64,000 bases of DNA from JACQFK01 sp964619955. GTDB lineage: Bacteria; Planctomycetota; MHYJ01; JACPRB01. The translations under genes were made by a program, and so were the position numbers. Below, one piece after another: positions 53,249-61,186 of the stretch. The stretch covers positions 124,001-188,000 of the forward strand of contig CAZUJF010000008.1 in NCBI GenBank assembly GCA_964619955.1, in the 5' to 3' direction. The notes under the pieces were generated by a model. It did not search any database and had not been told where the DNA came from. It saw only the letters and a program-made list of their open reading frames with translations. The number at the start of each line of letters is the position of its first letter. The first letter of the stretch is position 1.

Positions 53249-54640
53249 CTAGGCCAACAGCTCCTTGACGAGCTTGCCGTGCACGTCGGTGAGGCGGTAG
53301 TCGCGGCCCTGGAAGCGGAAGGTCAGCCGCGTGTGCTCCAGGCCCAGCAGGTGCAGGATCGTCGCCTGCAGGTCGTGCACGTGCACCCTGCCCGAGACGA
53401 CGTTGAAGCCCAGATCGTCGGTTTCGCCCAGCGTGATGCCGGGTTTGACGCCGCCGCCCGCCATCCACATCGTGAACGCGTTCGGATGGTGGTCCCGCCC
53501 GTCGTCGCCGCCCTGCACCATCGGCGTGCGCCCGAACTCGCCGCCCCAGACCACCAGCGTCTCGTCCAGCAGGCCGCGCTGCTTGAGATCCTTGATGAGC
53601 GCCGCCGCCGCGCGGTCGGTGTTTTCGCAGTTCTTCTTGAGATCCTTCACCAGGTTGCCGTGCTGGTCCCAGGCCTCGTGGAAGAGCTGCACGAAGCGCA
53701 CGCCGCGCTCCACCAGCCGCCGCGCCAGCAGGCAGTTGTTCGCGAACGACGACTTGCCCGGCTGCGCCCCGTAGAGCTCGAGGGTCTCCTTGGACTCGCT
53801 CCCCAGATCCATGAGCTCCGGCGCGCTCGTCTGCATCCGGAACGCCATCTCGTAGGCCGCGATGCGCGTCGCGATCTCGGGATCGCCGACGTCGGCCAGG
53901 CGGCCGCGGTTGACGGAGCCGATCGCCTCCAGCGTCTCCCGCTGCAGGTCCGCATCCACGCCCGGCGGATTGGACAGGTACAGCACCGGATCGCCGGTGC
54001 CGCGGAACTGCACCCCCTGGTGCAGCGTCGGCAGGAAGCCGCAGCCCCAGTTCGAATTCCCACCGCTGGGCCCCTTGCTGCCGGAGCTGAACACGACGAA
54101 GCCCGGAAGGTTCTTGGATTCGCTGCCCAGGCCGTACGTGACCCAGGCGCCCATGCTGGGACGCCCGAACGTCTGCGCCCCCGTGTTCATCATGATCTGG
54201 CCCGGGGCGTGGTTGAACGCGTCGGTGACCATGCCGCGCACGATGGCGACGTCGTCCACCACCGTGGCGAGGTGCGGCAGCAACTCCGAGAGTTCCGCGC
54301 CGCAATGGCCGTGTTTGGCGAACTTGAATTTGGGCCCCAGCAGCTTCGAGTTCGGATTGATGAACGCCGCGCGGTAGCCTTTGAGCAGGTCCGGCGGCGG
54401 CAGCGTGCCGCTCAGTTTGGAGAGCAGCGGCTTGTGGTCGAAGAGCTCGAGATGGCTGGGCGCACCCGCCATGAAGAGGAAGATGACGTTCTTCGCCTTC
54501 GCCTTGTAGTGCGGGGCGCGGGGCGCCATGGGGTCGGCCGCCTGCTGCGCCGCGCCCAGCGTCTGCATCGCCAGCGCGCCCATGCCCACGCCGCACTGCT
54601 GCAGGAACCAGCGCCGGGAGGCCGTCACGTCCGCGGTCAT
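53249..54640 (-). CDS. DUF1501 family protein
   Basis: The 463-residue protein matches DUF1501. It has an N-terminal Tat-like segment (RRWFLQQCGVGMGAL), AKNVIFLFMAGAPSHLELFDHKP, a mid-region GLGSESKNLPGFVV, RFVQLFHEAWDQHG and the C-terminal LVVWGGEFGRTPMVQG / GRDHHPNAFTMWMAGGGV. The fold is related to alkaline phosphatases and sulfatases. It follows the PSCyt gene by four bases, the standard planctomycete operon. Substrate unknown; it is probably exported folded through Tat. Confidence 0.93.
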   Translation of the reverse strand: MTADVTASRRWFLQQCGVGMGALAMQTLGAAQQAADPMAPRAPHYKAKAKNVIFLFMAGAPSHLELFDHKPLLSKLSGTLPPPDLLKGYRAAFINPNSKLLGPKFKFAKHGHCGAELSELLPHLATVVDDVAIVRGMVTDAFNHAPGQIMMNTGAQTFGRPSMGAWVTYGLGSESKNLPGFVVFSSGSKGPSGGNSNWGCGFLPTLHQGVQFRGTGDPVLYLSNPPGVDADLQRETLEAIGSVNRGRLADVGDPEIATRIAAYEMAFRMQTSAPELMDLGSESKETLELYGAQPGKSSFANNCLLARRLVERGVRFVQLFHEAWDQHGNLVKDLKKNCENTDRAAAALIKDLKQRGLLDETLVVWGGEFGRTPMVQGGDDGRDHHPNAFTMWMAGGGVKPGITLGETDDLGFNVVSGRVHVHDLQATILHLLGLEHTRLTFRFQGRDYRLTDVHGKLVKELLA

Positions 54641-54644
54641 CGTC

Positions 54645-57600
54645 TTAATCCTTCGTGATCGTTTCGTCGAGGTTGAGCAGGACGCGCGCCAGCGCGGTCC
54701 AGGCCCCCAGTTCGGGGGCGGCCTCCTTCCCGGCCAGCGCCGTCAAGGCGTCCCGGTCCCTGGAAAAGCGCGCCTTCTGCCGGGACAGGAAATCGAGCAG
54801 GTTCAGACGCTCCTGCGCCCGCGGCACCCGCGCGGTGCAGCGGCGGAAGGCCCAGATCAGGCGCGCCCCATCGTCCGCCCCGCCCTCCTTGAGCGCGCGC
54901 TCCGCCAGGGCCTTCGCGCATTCCAGGAAGAGCGGCTCGTTCAGGGCCGCCAGTGCCTGCATCGGGGTGTTCGAGCGGGGCCGCTTCACGCAGGCGAAGT
55001 CCCCGTTCGGGGCGTCGAAGGCCTGCAGCACGGGATACGGCACCGAGCGGTAGCGGAACGTGTAGACCGCGCGGCGGTAGCGGGAGGCGTCCTTCTCCTC
55101 GGCCCAGACCTTGGGGCCGTAACTCGCGGGCGGGAGGAAGAGCGCGGCCGGCGCGGGCGGATAGACGCTGGCGCCGCCCACCGCGGGGTTGAGCAGCCCG
55201 CTCGCGGCGAGGGCGATGTCGCGGACGATCTCCCCCTCGACGCGGACGCGGGCGCCGCGCGCGAGCAGCCGGTTGTAGGGGTCCTTGGCGAGCTGCTCCG
55301 GCGTCACGCGCGAGTCCTGCCGGTACGTCGCGGAACTCGTGATGAGGCGGTGCAGCTTCTTCAGGCTCCAGCCCTGCTCCATGAACTCCACCGCGAGCCA
55401 GTCGAGCAGTTCGGGATGGGAGGGCATCTCGCCCTGGGAGCCGAGTTCCTCGGGGGTGGACGTGAACCCCGTTCCGAAGTAGGCCTGCCAGACGCGGTTG
55501 ACGAGCGCCCGTGCGGTGGTGGGGGCCTTGCGGTCGACCAGCCAGCGCGCGAAGCCGAGCCGGTTGAGCGGCGCGCCCTCGGGCAGCGGATGGAGGAACG
55601 CGGGCACGCCGGGACGGACGGCGTCCTTCGGCCTCAGGAAGTCGCCGCGGTCCAGCAGGTGCGTCATGCGGGGTTCGCTGCGGTCCACCAGGCTGAGCTG
55701 CGACGAGGGCTCCGGGTGCCGCTTCCACAGCGCCTCGATCCTCGCGTTGGCCTCGGCGAAGGCGGGCTCCTGCGCGCGCCAGACGCTGAACACGGCCTGC
55801 ATCTGGGCCGCGCTGCGCTTCTCGACGGGCATCTCCAGGATCGCGCGGACGGCGGGCGGCACGGGATCGGCGACGGGGTTCGCGCCGCCGCTCACGGAGA
55901 GGCGGAAGCGGCCGAGGTTGTGGCTCTGGTTGTCGTCGCTGTTCCAGCCGCCGTGGTTCTGCTTCAGATGGATCGCGATCAAGGCGCCGCCGGGGAAGTC
56001 GACGGGCTTCTCGGGGACGAACACGGCGTTGCGCGGGGCGTTGCGGCGGCCCGGGCCGGCGTCGCTGGTCCAGGCGGTGTCGTCCTTGCCGTCGATGGCG
56101 AACGCGACCGGTCCGGTGACGCGGGGCTTCTTGCTGCGGTCGTCGTAGATGGACTCCAGCGGGGCCTCGGCGGGATTCAGGTCCGCCGTGGCGGACGCGA
56201 TCTTGATCTTCACGGGCTTGGCGGAGCCGTCGGCGGGCGCGGCCTCGACCTCGAACTCGGTGAGCGCGGCGCTGCCGCGGATGGAGCGGCCCGGCCCGTT
56301 CTGCGGGAGGTTCGGGTCGTTCAGGAGCTCGAGCCGGAACCCCGTGACCGGCCCCGCCACCCGGGCCGTGAACTTCGCCTTGTGCTTGGTGGGCGCGTAG
56401 CCCTGCGCGAGGAACGAGCCGTCCGCCTGCGGGAGATACTTCTGCCCGCCGGTCGAGATGTCGTCGACCTCGGGGCGCAGCACGGTCCACTCGATCCGCG
56501 AAGCGCGGGCCTGCTCCTCCCAGGCGGCGAGGCGCTCCTTCCAGTCGCCCGTGCGGTGGCGGAGGTCCTCCTCGATCTCGCGGATTCCGCGCAGCACCTC
56601 GGCGCGCGTCATCTGCTGTTCCGGGGTGTAGACGCTGACCGCCGATTCGTGCGCGTTGTTGAGGAACGCGAAAAGCCGGTAGTAGTCCGTGTGGGTGAAG
56701 GGGTCGTACTTGTGGCTGTGGCACTGGCTGCAGGCGACGGTCAGGCCGAGCACGGCCTTGCCGACGGCGTCCATGCGGTCGAACATCGCCTCCATGCGGA
56801 ACTGCTCGGGGTCGACGCCGCCCTCCTCGTTGATCATGGAGTTGCGGAGGAAGCCGGTGGCGACGATCTGGTCCTGGCCGGCGTCGGGGAGCAGGTCTCC
56901 GGCGATCTGCTCGATGATGAAGCGGTCGTAGGGAAGGTCCCGGTTGTGGGCGTTGATGACCCAGTCGCGGTAGAACCAGACGAAGCGCGGCTTGTCCTTC
57001 TCGTAGCCGTCGGAGTCGGCGTAGCGGGCCGCATCCAGCCAGTGCCGTCCCCAGCGCTCGCCGTAGTGCGGGGAGGCGAGCAGCCGCTCGACCTGCCGGG
57101 CATAGGCGTCGGGGGAGCCGTCGGCGAGGAAGGCGTCCAGTTCCTCCGGCGTCGGAGGCAGTCCCGTGAGGTCGAGGCAGAGCCTCCGGAGCAGCGTGGC
57201 CCGGCCGGCTTCGGGGGCAGGTTTCAGGCCTTCCCGGGCCAGGCGGGCCTGGACGAAGGCGTCGACCGGGTGGGCCGTCTTCGGCCCGGGCAGCGGCGCG
57301 CGCCCGGGCGGGACGAAGGCCCAGTGGGCCGAGTATTCGCCCTTCTGTTCGATCCAGCGGCGGATCGTGTCGATCTGTTTCGGCGTGAGCTTTTTGCCCG
57401 TCTTGCGCGGGGGCATCAGGTCGTCGGCATCCTTCGTGATGAGGCGCTGGTAGGCCAGGCTCTTCCGGGGCTGGCCCGGGACGAACGCGGCGACCCCGTC
57501 CTTGAGCGCGAACGCGCCCTCCTGCGTGTCCAGCCGGAGGTCCCCCTCGCGATGCTTCTCGTCGGGCCCGTGGCAGTTGAAGCAGTTGTCGGAGAGGATG

Positions 57601-57671
57601 GGGCGGACGTCGCGCTTGAAGTCGACGCGGTCGTCGGCCTGGAGGGCGAGGATCAGCAGGGTGCCGAGCAT
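54645..57671 (-). CDS. PSCyt1/DUF1549/DUF1553 cytochrome protein
   Basis: The 1008-residue protein has a very short signal (MLGTLLILALQ) and an N-terminal cytochrome-c-like PSCyt1 domain (RPILSDNCFNCHGPDE). A DUF1549 region follows (LRRLCLDLTGLPPTPEELDAFL in part, then RWGRHWLDAARYADSDGYE), then a beta-rich middle with carbohydrate-binding character (about 420-600) and DUF1553 (GFARWLVDRKAPTTARALVNR, QDSRVTPEQLAKDPYNRLLAR). This gene with its DUF1501 partner is a hallmark of Planctomycetota and some Verrucomicrobiota. The function is unknown; periplasmic electron transfer or polymer use is guessed. A GGGTA/TACCC dyad sits at its start. Confidence 0.92.
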   Translation of the reverse strand: MLGTLLILALQADDRVDFKRDVRPILSDNCFNCHGPDEKHREGDLRLDTQEGAFALKDGVAAFVPGQPRKSLAYQRLITKDADDLMPPRKTGKKLTPKQIDTIRRWIEQKGEYSAHWAFVPPGRAPLPGPKTAHPVDAFVQARLAREGLKPAPEAGRATLLRRLCLDLTGLPPTPEELDAFLADGSPDAYARQVERLLASPHYGERWGRHWLDAARYADSDGYEKDKPRFVWFYRDWVINAHNRDLPYDRFIIEQIAGDLLPDAGQDQIVATGFLRNSMINEEGGVDPEQFRMEAMFDRMDAVGKAVLGLTVACSQCHSHKYDPFTHTDYYRLFAFLNNAHESAVSVYTPEQQMTRAEVLRGIREIEEDLRHRTGDWKERLAAWEEQARASRIEWTVLRPEVDDISTGGQKYLPQADGSFLAQGYAPTKHKAKFTARVAGPVTGFRLELLNDPNLPQNGPGRSIRGSAALTEFEVEAAPADGSAKPVKIKIASATADLNPAEAPLESIYDDRSKKPRVTGPVAFAIDGKDDTAWTSDAGPGRRNAPRNAVFVPEKPVDFPGGALIAIHLKQNHGGWNSDDNQSHNLGRFRLSVSGGANPVADPVPPAVRAILEMPVEKRSAAQMQAVFSVWRAQEPAFAEANARIEALWKRHPEPSSQLSLVDRSEPRMTHLLDRGDFLRPKDAVRPGVPAFLHPLPEGAPLNRLGFARWLVDRKAPTTARALVNRVWQAYFGTGFTSTPEELGSQGEMPSHPELLDWLAVEFMEQGWSLKKLHRLITSSATYRQDSRVTPEQLAKDPYNRLLARGARVRVEGEIVRDIALAASGLLNPAVGGASVYPPAPAALFLPPASYGPKVWAEEKDASRYRRAVYTFRYRSVPYPVLQAFDAPNGDFACVKRPRSNTPMQALAALNEPLFLECAKALAERALKEGGADDGARLIWAFRRCTARVPRAQERLNLLDFLSRQKARFSRDRDALTALAGKEAAPELGAWTALARVLLNLDETITKD

Positions 57672-57686
57672 GGGTATTTATTACCC
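57672..57686 (-). promoter_or_regulatory. Dyad at the start of the PSCyt gene
   Basis: GGGTA (57672-57676) and TACCC (57682-57686) flank five A/T bases directly before the ATG. A GGAGGG purine run overlaps the outer arm, so pairing of the dyad in the mRNA would hide the ribosome binding site. It may be an operator or a translational control hairpin. The small size makes chance possible. Confidence 0.3.
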
Positions 57687-57748
57687 TCCATCGGGCTTCG
57701 GGATCGAGCTTTCTCTGTTATGATGCCGCCCTTGAAAGGGAGGACATC

Positions 57749-58231
57749 ATGAAGGGCGACGCCAAGGTCATCGAGGCGCTGAACCGGATCCTGACGGTCG
57801 AGCTCACCGCGATCAACCAGTACTTCGTCCAGGCCAAGATGCTCAAGAACTGGGGCTATCTCGGCCTGGCGGGCAAGATGCGCGAGGAGTCGATCGAGGA
57901 GATGAAACACGCCGACCAGATCATCGACCGCATCCTTTTCCTCGACGGCATCCCCAACATCGCCCGCTACGACGTGATCCGCGTCGGCACGGACGTGAAG
58001 GAGCAGTTCGAGAACGACCTTCGCCTGGAGACCGGCGGGGTGAAGGCCTACAACGAGGCCGTCGACCTCTGCATCAAGGTGAAGGACGGCGGCACGCGCG
58101 AGATCCTCGAGGAGATCCTCTCCGACAGCGAGGAGCACGTGGACTGGATCGAGACCCAGCTCGGACTGATCAAGTCGGTCGGGATCCAGAACTACCTCTC
58201 CGAGCACCTGCGCGGGCCGGAGGGGAAGTAG
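57749..58231 (+). CDS. bfr: Bacterioferritin
   Basis: The 160-residue protein is a heme-type ferritin. It has the ferroxidase ligands E18, E51 and H54 in helix A/B, a second pair in the C-terminal half (E94 region and EEHVDW), and the heme ligand M52 in ESIEEMKHADQIIDRILFLDG (core EEMKHAD). It stores iron as a 24-mer and oxidises Fe2+. GGGAGGACATC precedes the ATG and TATGAT (57719-57724) may be the -10. It is convergent with bfd, four bases apart, so the store and its reductase partner face each other. Confidence 0.95.
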   Translation: MKGDAKVIEALNRILTVELTAINQYFVQAKMLKNWGYLGLAGKMREESIEEMKHADQIIDRILFLDGIPNIARYDVIRVGTDVKEQFENDLRLETGGVKAYNEAVDLCIKVKDGGTREILEEILSDSEEHVDWIETQLGLIKSVGIQNYLSEHLRGPEGK

Positions 58232-58235
58232 CCCG

Positions 58236-58433
58236 TCAGGTCTTGGGAACCCTGGCCAGCAGCGCGCAGAGCGCGGGATGGCAGACCATGCACGCGCTTC
58301 CCGCCCCGTTCTGATCCTTCAGGTCGGACAGGGTGCGCGCCCCGCCTTTTCGGATCGCCAGGACGACGTCCGCGCGGGTGAGCTTGAAGCACTCACAGAC
58401 GATCTTGGACCGGCTCTTTCGCATAGGGCACAT
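58236..58433 (-). CDS. bfd: Bacterioferritin-associated ferredoxin-like [2Fe-2S] protein
   Basis: The 65-residue protein has the Bfd ligand set C13, C15, C48 and C51 (VCECF and CMVCHP) within the BFD-like fold, with a helix LTRADVVLAIRKGG between. In other bacteria Bfd passes electrons to the bacterioferritin heme to release iron. ATG at 58433 and ATG at 58424 are both possible. The dyad TTGAGAC/GTCTCAA (58435-58451) directly precedes the gene and probably controls it. Confidence 0.88.
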   Translation of the reverse strand: MCPMRKSRSKIVCECFKLTRADVVLAIRKGGARTLSDLKDQNGAGSACMVCHPALCALLARVPKT

Positions 58434-58434
58434 C

Positions 58435-58451
58435 TTGAGACCCGGTCTCAA
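58435..58451 (-). promoter_or_regulatory. 17-bp perfect dyad at the bfd promoter
   Basis: TTGAGAC (58435-58441), a three-base spacer and GTCTCAA (58445-58451) form a perfect palindrome between a TATAGT box and the bfd start. A repressor bound here would cover the transcription start. An iron- or redox-responsive regulator is likely from the target gene, but the site does not match the classical Fur or IdeR boxes I know. Confidence 0.6.
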
Positions 58452-58486
58452 CTATAAACCGGACGGGGCGCGGAGGGAAGCCGGAA

Positions 58487-60139
58487 TCAACCCTGGGAAA
58501 TGCCGCCGTCGGCGCGGGGATCGCTGCCGCCGCTGAGGCGTCCGTCGGGGTCGCGGCGGATCACCTGGCCGCGTCCGAAGCCGGCGCGCGCGAATCCCCC
58601 GATGCCCGCGGTGACGGCATGGCCCCGGGCGGCCAGGGCTTCCGCGGTCGTGCGGGGCAGGCCCTCTTCGAGGTCCACCCGGCTGGGCCCGTCCGGCGTG
58701 ATGCTGAGCCGCGGCCGGTCGACGGCGGCCTGCGGTTCGAGGGCGTCGTCCACCAGCGCCAGCACCACCTGCACATGGCCCTGGGGCTGCATGAAGCCGC
58801 CCATGACGCCGAAGGGGCCCCAGAGGGAGCCGTCCTCGCGCGTGAGCATGCCGGGGATGATCGTGTGATACGGGCGTTTGCCCGGCGCCAGCACGTTGGG
58901 ATGCCCCTCCTGCAGGCGGAATCCCGCGCCGCGGTTCTGGAGCGTGAAGCCGCGGCCCGCGGGAACGAGGCCGGTGCCGAAGCCCATGTAGTTCGAATTG
59001 ATGAACGAACAGGCGTTGCCCAGGCGGTCCACCACGGAGAAGTAGACCGTGTCGCTGCCGGCCACGGGCGAGCCGCGCCGGACCTCGGCCGCCGCGCGTT
59101 TCGGATCGATGAGCGCCCGGCGCTTGGCCGCGTAGTCCTTCGAGAGCAGGCCCGCGACGGGCACTTTCGAGACGGCGGGATCGGCGACGTACCAGCGGGT
59201 GTCCGCGAACGCGAGCCGCAGCGCCTCGATGAGCAGGTGCGTGCGTTCGGGGCCGAGCGGGTCCTGCCCGCGCAGCTCGAACCCTTCGAGGATGTTCAGG
59301 GCGATGAGCGCGGTCAGGCCCTGGCCGTTGGGCGGGCATTCCCAGACGCGCAGGTTCCGGTACAGCGTCGAGATCGGCTCGACGTTCGTCGATGCGTGCC
59401 GGGCGAGATCCTCCTCGCTCATCACGCCGCCGGCCTGGCGCACGACCTTGACCACGTCGCGCCCGATCTCGCCGCGGTAATAGGCGTCCTTGCCGCCCTC
59501 GGCCAGGATCCGCAGCGTGCGGGCCAGCCCCGGATTCCGGAAGCGTTCGCCCTCCTTCGGGGCGCGGCCGTCGATCGTCAGTTCGCGCCCGTTCGGGGCG
59601 GACAGGAGCTGCGGGAGCCCCCCGGCCCAGCCGCGCGCCGAATGCGCGCCGACGGGGAAGCCCTCCTCCGCCAGCCGGATCGCGGGCTCGAGGATCTGCT
59701 TCATCGACAGCGAGCCGTATTGCGCGACGAGGTCGAACCAGCCGGCGCAGGCCCCCGGGACGGTCACGCAATGCGCATGCGTCGACGGGAGCGGATCCAG
59801 CCCCTGCGAGCGGAGCAGGTCCAGCGTCAGGGCGGCGGGAGCCCGTCCGGAGCCGTTGAGCGCGCGGACCCTCCCGGTGCCGGCCTGGTAGTAGAGCGCG
59901 AACATGTCGCCGCCGAGGCCGGTGGAGGCGGGTTCCGTGACGTTGAGCGCGGCAGCCGCGGCCACGGCGGCGTCGGCGGCGGTGCCCCCGGCGCGGAGGA
60001 TCGAAGCCCCGGCCTCCGAGGCGAGGCGCTGGCTGGTGGCGACCATGCCCATCGGCTTCGGCTCCTGGGCGGCGCGGGCGGAGGCGGAAAGGATTCCCGC
60101 GGCGGCCGCTCCCGCGACGAAGTCCCGGCGTCGGATCAT
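58487..60139 (-). CDS. Gamma-glutamyltransferase family Ntn-hydrolase, Tat-exported
   Basis: The 550-residue protein has a Tat signal (MIRRRDFVAGAAAAGIL, cleavage after about ARA). The Ntn-hydrolase core has GGTAADAAVAAAAALNVTEP, STGLGGDMFALYY, a catalytic-threonine motif DTVYFSVVDRLGNA (Thr in DTVY), INSNYMGFG and the C-terminal GFMQPQGHVQVVL. It autocleaves into two chains and cleaves gamma-glutamyl or similar amide bonds. The TVY in place of TTH is found in members related to oxamate or other amide hydrolases, so the substrate may not be glutathione. Confidence 0.88.
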   Translation of the reverse strand: MIRRRDFVAGAAAAGILSASARAAQEPKPMGMVATSQRLASEAGASILRAGGTAADAAVAAAAALNVTEPASTGLGGDMFALYYQAGTGRVRALNGSGRAPAALTLDLLRSQGLDPLPSTHAHCVTVPGACAGWFDLVAQYGSLSMKQILEPAIRLAEEGFPVGAHSARGWAGGLPQLLSAPNGRELTIDGRAPKEGERFRNPGLARTLRILAEGGKDAYYRGEIGRDVVKVVRQAGGVMSEEDLARHASTNVEPISTLYRNLRVWECPPNGQGLTALIALNILEGFELRGQDPLGPERTHLLIEALRLAFADTRWYVADPAVSKVPVAGLLSKDYAAKRRALIDPKRAAAEVRRGSPVAGSDTVYFSVVDRLGNACSFINSNYMGFGTGLVPAGRGFTLQNRGAGFRLQEGHPNVLAPGKRPYHTIIPGMLTREDGSLWGPFGVMGGFMQPQGHVQVVLALVDDALEPQAAVDRPRLSITPDGPSRVDLEEGLPRTTAEALAARGHAVTAGIGGFARAGFGRGQVIRRDPDGRLSGGSDPRADGGISQG

Positions 60140-60152
60140 GCCTATGCTACGC

Positions 60153-60191
60153 AAAAAAGAAACCCCCGGACGGGGAATCCGTCCGGGGGTT
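60153..60191 (-). terminator. Intrinsic terminator of the HMA-like gene
   Basis: On the minus strand a 13-bp perfect stem (AACCCCCGGACGG with CCGTCCGGGGGTT, five-base loop, 60161-60191) is followed by a T-rich run (60153-60158). It lies just after the stop of the gene at 60209-60694 and before the GGT gene, so it should end the HMA-like transcript. Confidence 0.85.
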
Positions 60192-60208
60192 CCGGGAGTT
60201 CAAAGAGG

Positions 60209-60694
60209 CTACTTCTTCTTCGTGACCTCTTCGACGGTGGCCACCTCGAGCGACTGCTTGCCCTTGGCGTCCTCGGTCAGGACTCCGGTCACGATGACGA
60301 CCTTGCTCTTGCATTCCGCGATCTTCGCGGCGTTGTCGCCGGTGAGGGTGATCAAGCCGATGGACCAGACGCTCTTCTTCTCGACGGCCTTGCCGGTGAG
60401 CTTCATCTGGACCTTGTCCAGCTTGTACTTGCCGACTTCCTTCTGGATGTCGGCCATCTTGACGGCGGGGGGCGCGTCGAACTTGACGATGTAGGTGCCG
60501 ACTCCGGCGGAGAAATCATCCTGGCTGACGTCCTTAGCGCCTGACAGGCGCTTGAGCGATCCCATGATCGCCTTCCCTCAGTTGACGCCTCAGGTCAGAC
60601 CGCTCGCCGTGACCTTGATCTCGAATCCGGGCTCCTCGAAGGCCGCTCCCGTGAACAACACGAGCGCGCCGACGAGCGCCAGCGCAGTACGCAT
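60209..60694 (-). CDS. Candidate double-selenocysteine HMA-like secreted protein (two in-frame TGA)
   Basis: Read with both TGA codons as Sec, this is one 161-residue protein. The ATG at 60694 follows AAGGAG and begins a signal peptide (RTALALVGALVLFTGAAF). The mature start is an HMA-like domain, VTASGLT-U35-GVN-U39-GKAIMGSLKRLSGAKDV, where cysteines stand in usual HMA proteins (TCGxNC), then strands ending GTYIVKF. The C-terminal half is a second alpha/beta unit. TGA codons are at 60590-60592 and 60578-60580. The part from 60565 alone would lack signal and metal site. Two hairpins follow the codons. Metal binding or redox in the periplasm is inferred. Confidence 0.72.
60536..60552 (-). promoter_or_regulatory. 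Candidate SECIS hairpin B (for the second TGA)
   Basis: A perfect 7-bp stem, AGCGCCT with AGGCGCT, closes a GTC loop. The loop begins 33 bases after the second TGA, inside the bacterial SECIS range, and has the G-U start of the consensus. It does not overlap hairpin A, so both can form together. Confidence 0.55.
60556..60571 (-). promoter_or_regulatory. Candidate SECIS hairpin A (for the first TGA)
   Basis: A perfect 6-bp stem, GCGATC with GATCGC (a G-U pair can extend it), closes an ATGG loop. The loop starts 25 bases after the first TGA and 13 after the second, so by distance it fits the first. The conserved G is third rather than first or second in the loop, which makes it a weaker match than hairpin B. 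Confidence 0.45.
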
Positions 60695-60823
60695 AGCCTC
60701 GCTCCTTGGAAACATATCCCGGGTCCTCCCCCATGGAGCACCCACAGGTAATCAACGACGACCGCGCCCGATTGTATGCAAGGAAACGGAAACCCCGGCG
60801 GACGGGGTATACTGGAGGGACCA

Positions 60824-61180
60824 ATGGACTCCCTGAAAGTCAGCACCACGGACCTGCTCCCCGGGATCTCGAGAGTCTCGATCGAGGGCACGGTCGACCC
60901 CAGCAACGCCGGCATCATGAAGAACGCGATCGACGCGCTCTTCGCCCGCGGCGTCTACAAGCTCGTGATGGACCTGAAGGGCGCGCGCTACATCTCCTCC
61001 ACGGGCATCGGGTGCTTCATCACCTCGCTCGACGTGGCGACCGGCAACGGCGGCCAGATCGCCTTCATCGCCGCCGACCACCAGATCCAGAGGATCGCCC
61101 AGATCCTCATGCTCTCGGACGTCTTCCTCTTCGTGGACGACGAGAAGGCCGCGATCGAACTGCTCAACCGAAAGAAATAG
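60824..61180 (+). CDS. STAS-domain anti-sigma-factor-antagonist-like protein
   Basis: The 118-residue protein is a single STAS domain (VSIEGTVDPSNAGIMKNAID, then LVMDLKGARYISSTGIGCF). The ISSTGIG stretch stands where SpoIIAA-like proteins have DSSGLG with the phosphoserine, so phosphorylation control is possible. GGAGG before the ATG at 60824 and TATACT 9 bases before that mark start and promoter. It ends six bases from the convergent ATPase/HEAT regulator. No anti-sigma kinase is adjacent. Confidence 0.88.
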   Translation: MDSLKVSTTDLLPGISRVSIEGTVDPSNAGIMKNAIDALFARGVYKLVMDLKGARYISSTGIGCFITSLDVATGNGGQIAFIAADHQIQRIAQILMLSDVFLFVDDEKAAIELLNRKK

Positions 61181-61186
61181 ACGCTC

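Noticed and set aside
60209..60565. Start of the HMA-like gene at the ATG at 60565
   Set aside because: It would remove the signal peptide and metal motif and has no ribosome site, whereas 60694 has AAGGAG and the whole frame is conserved-looking through two TGA codons.
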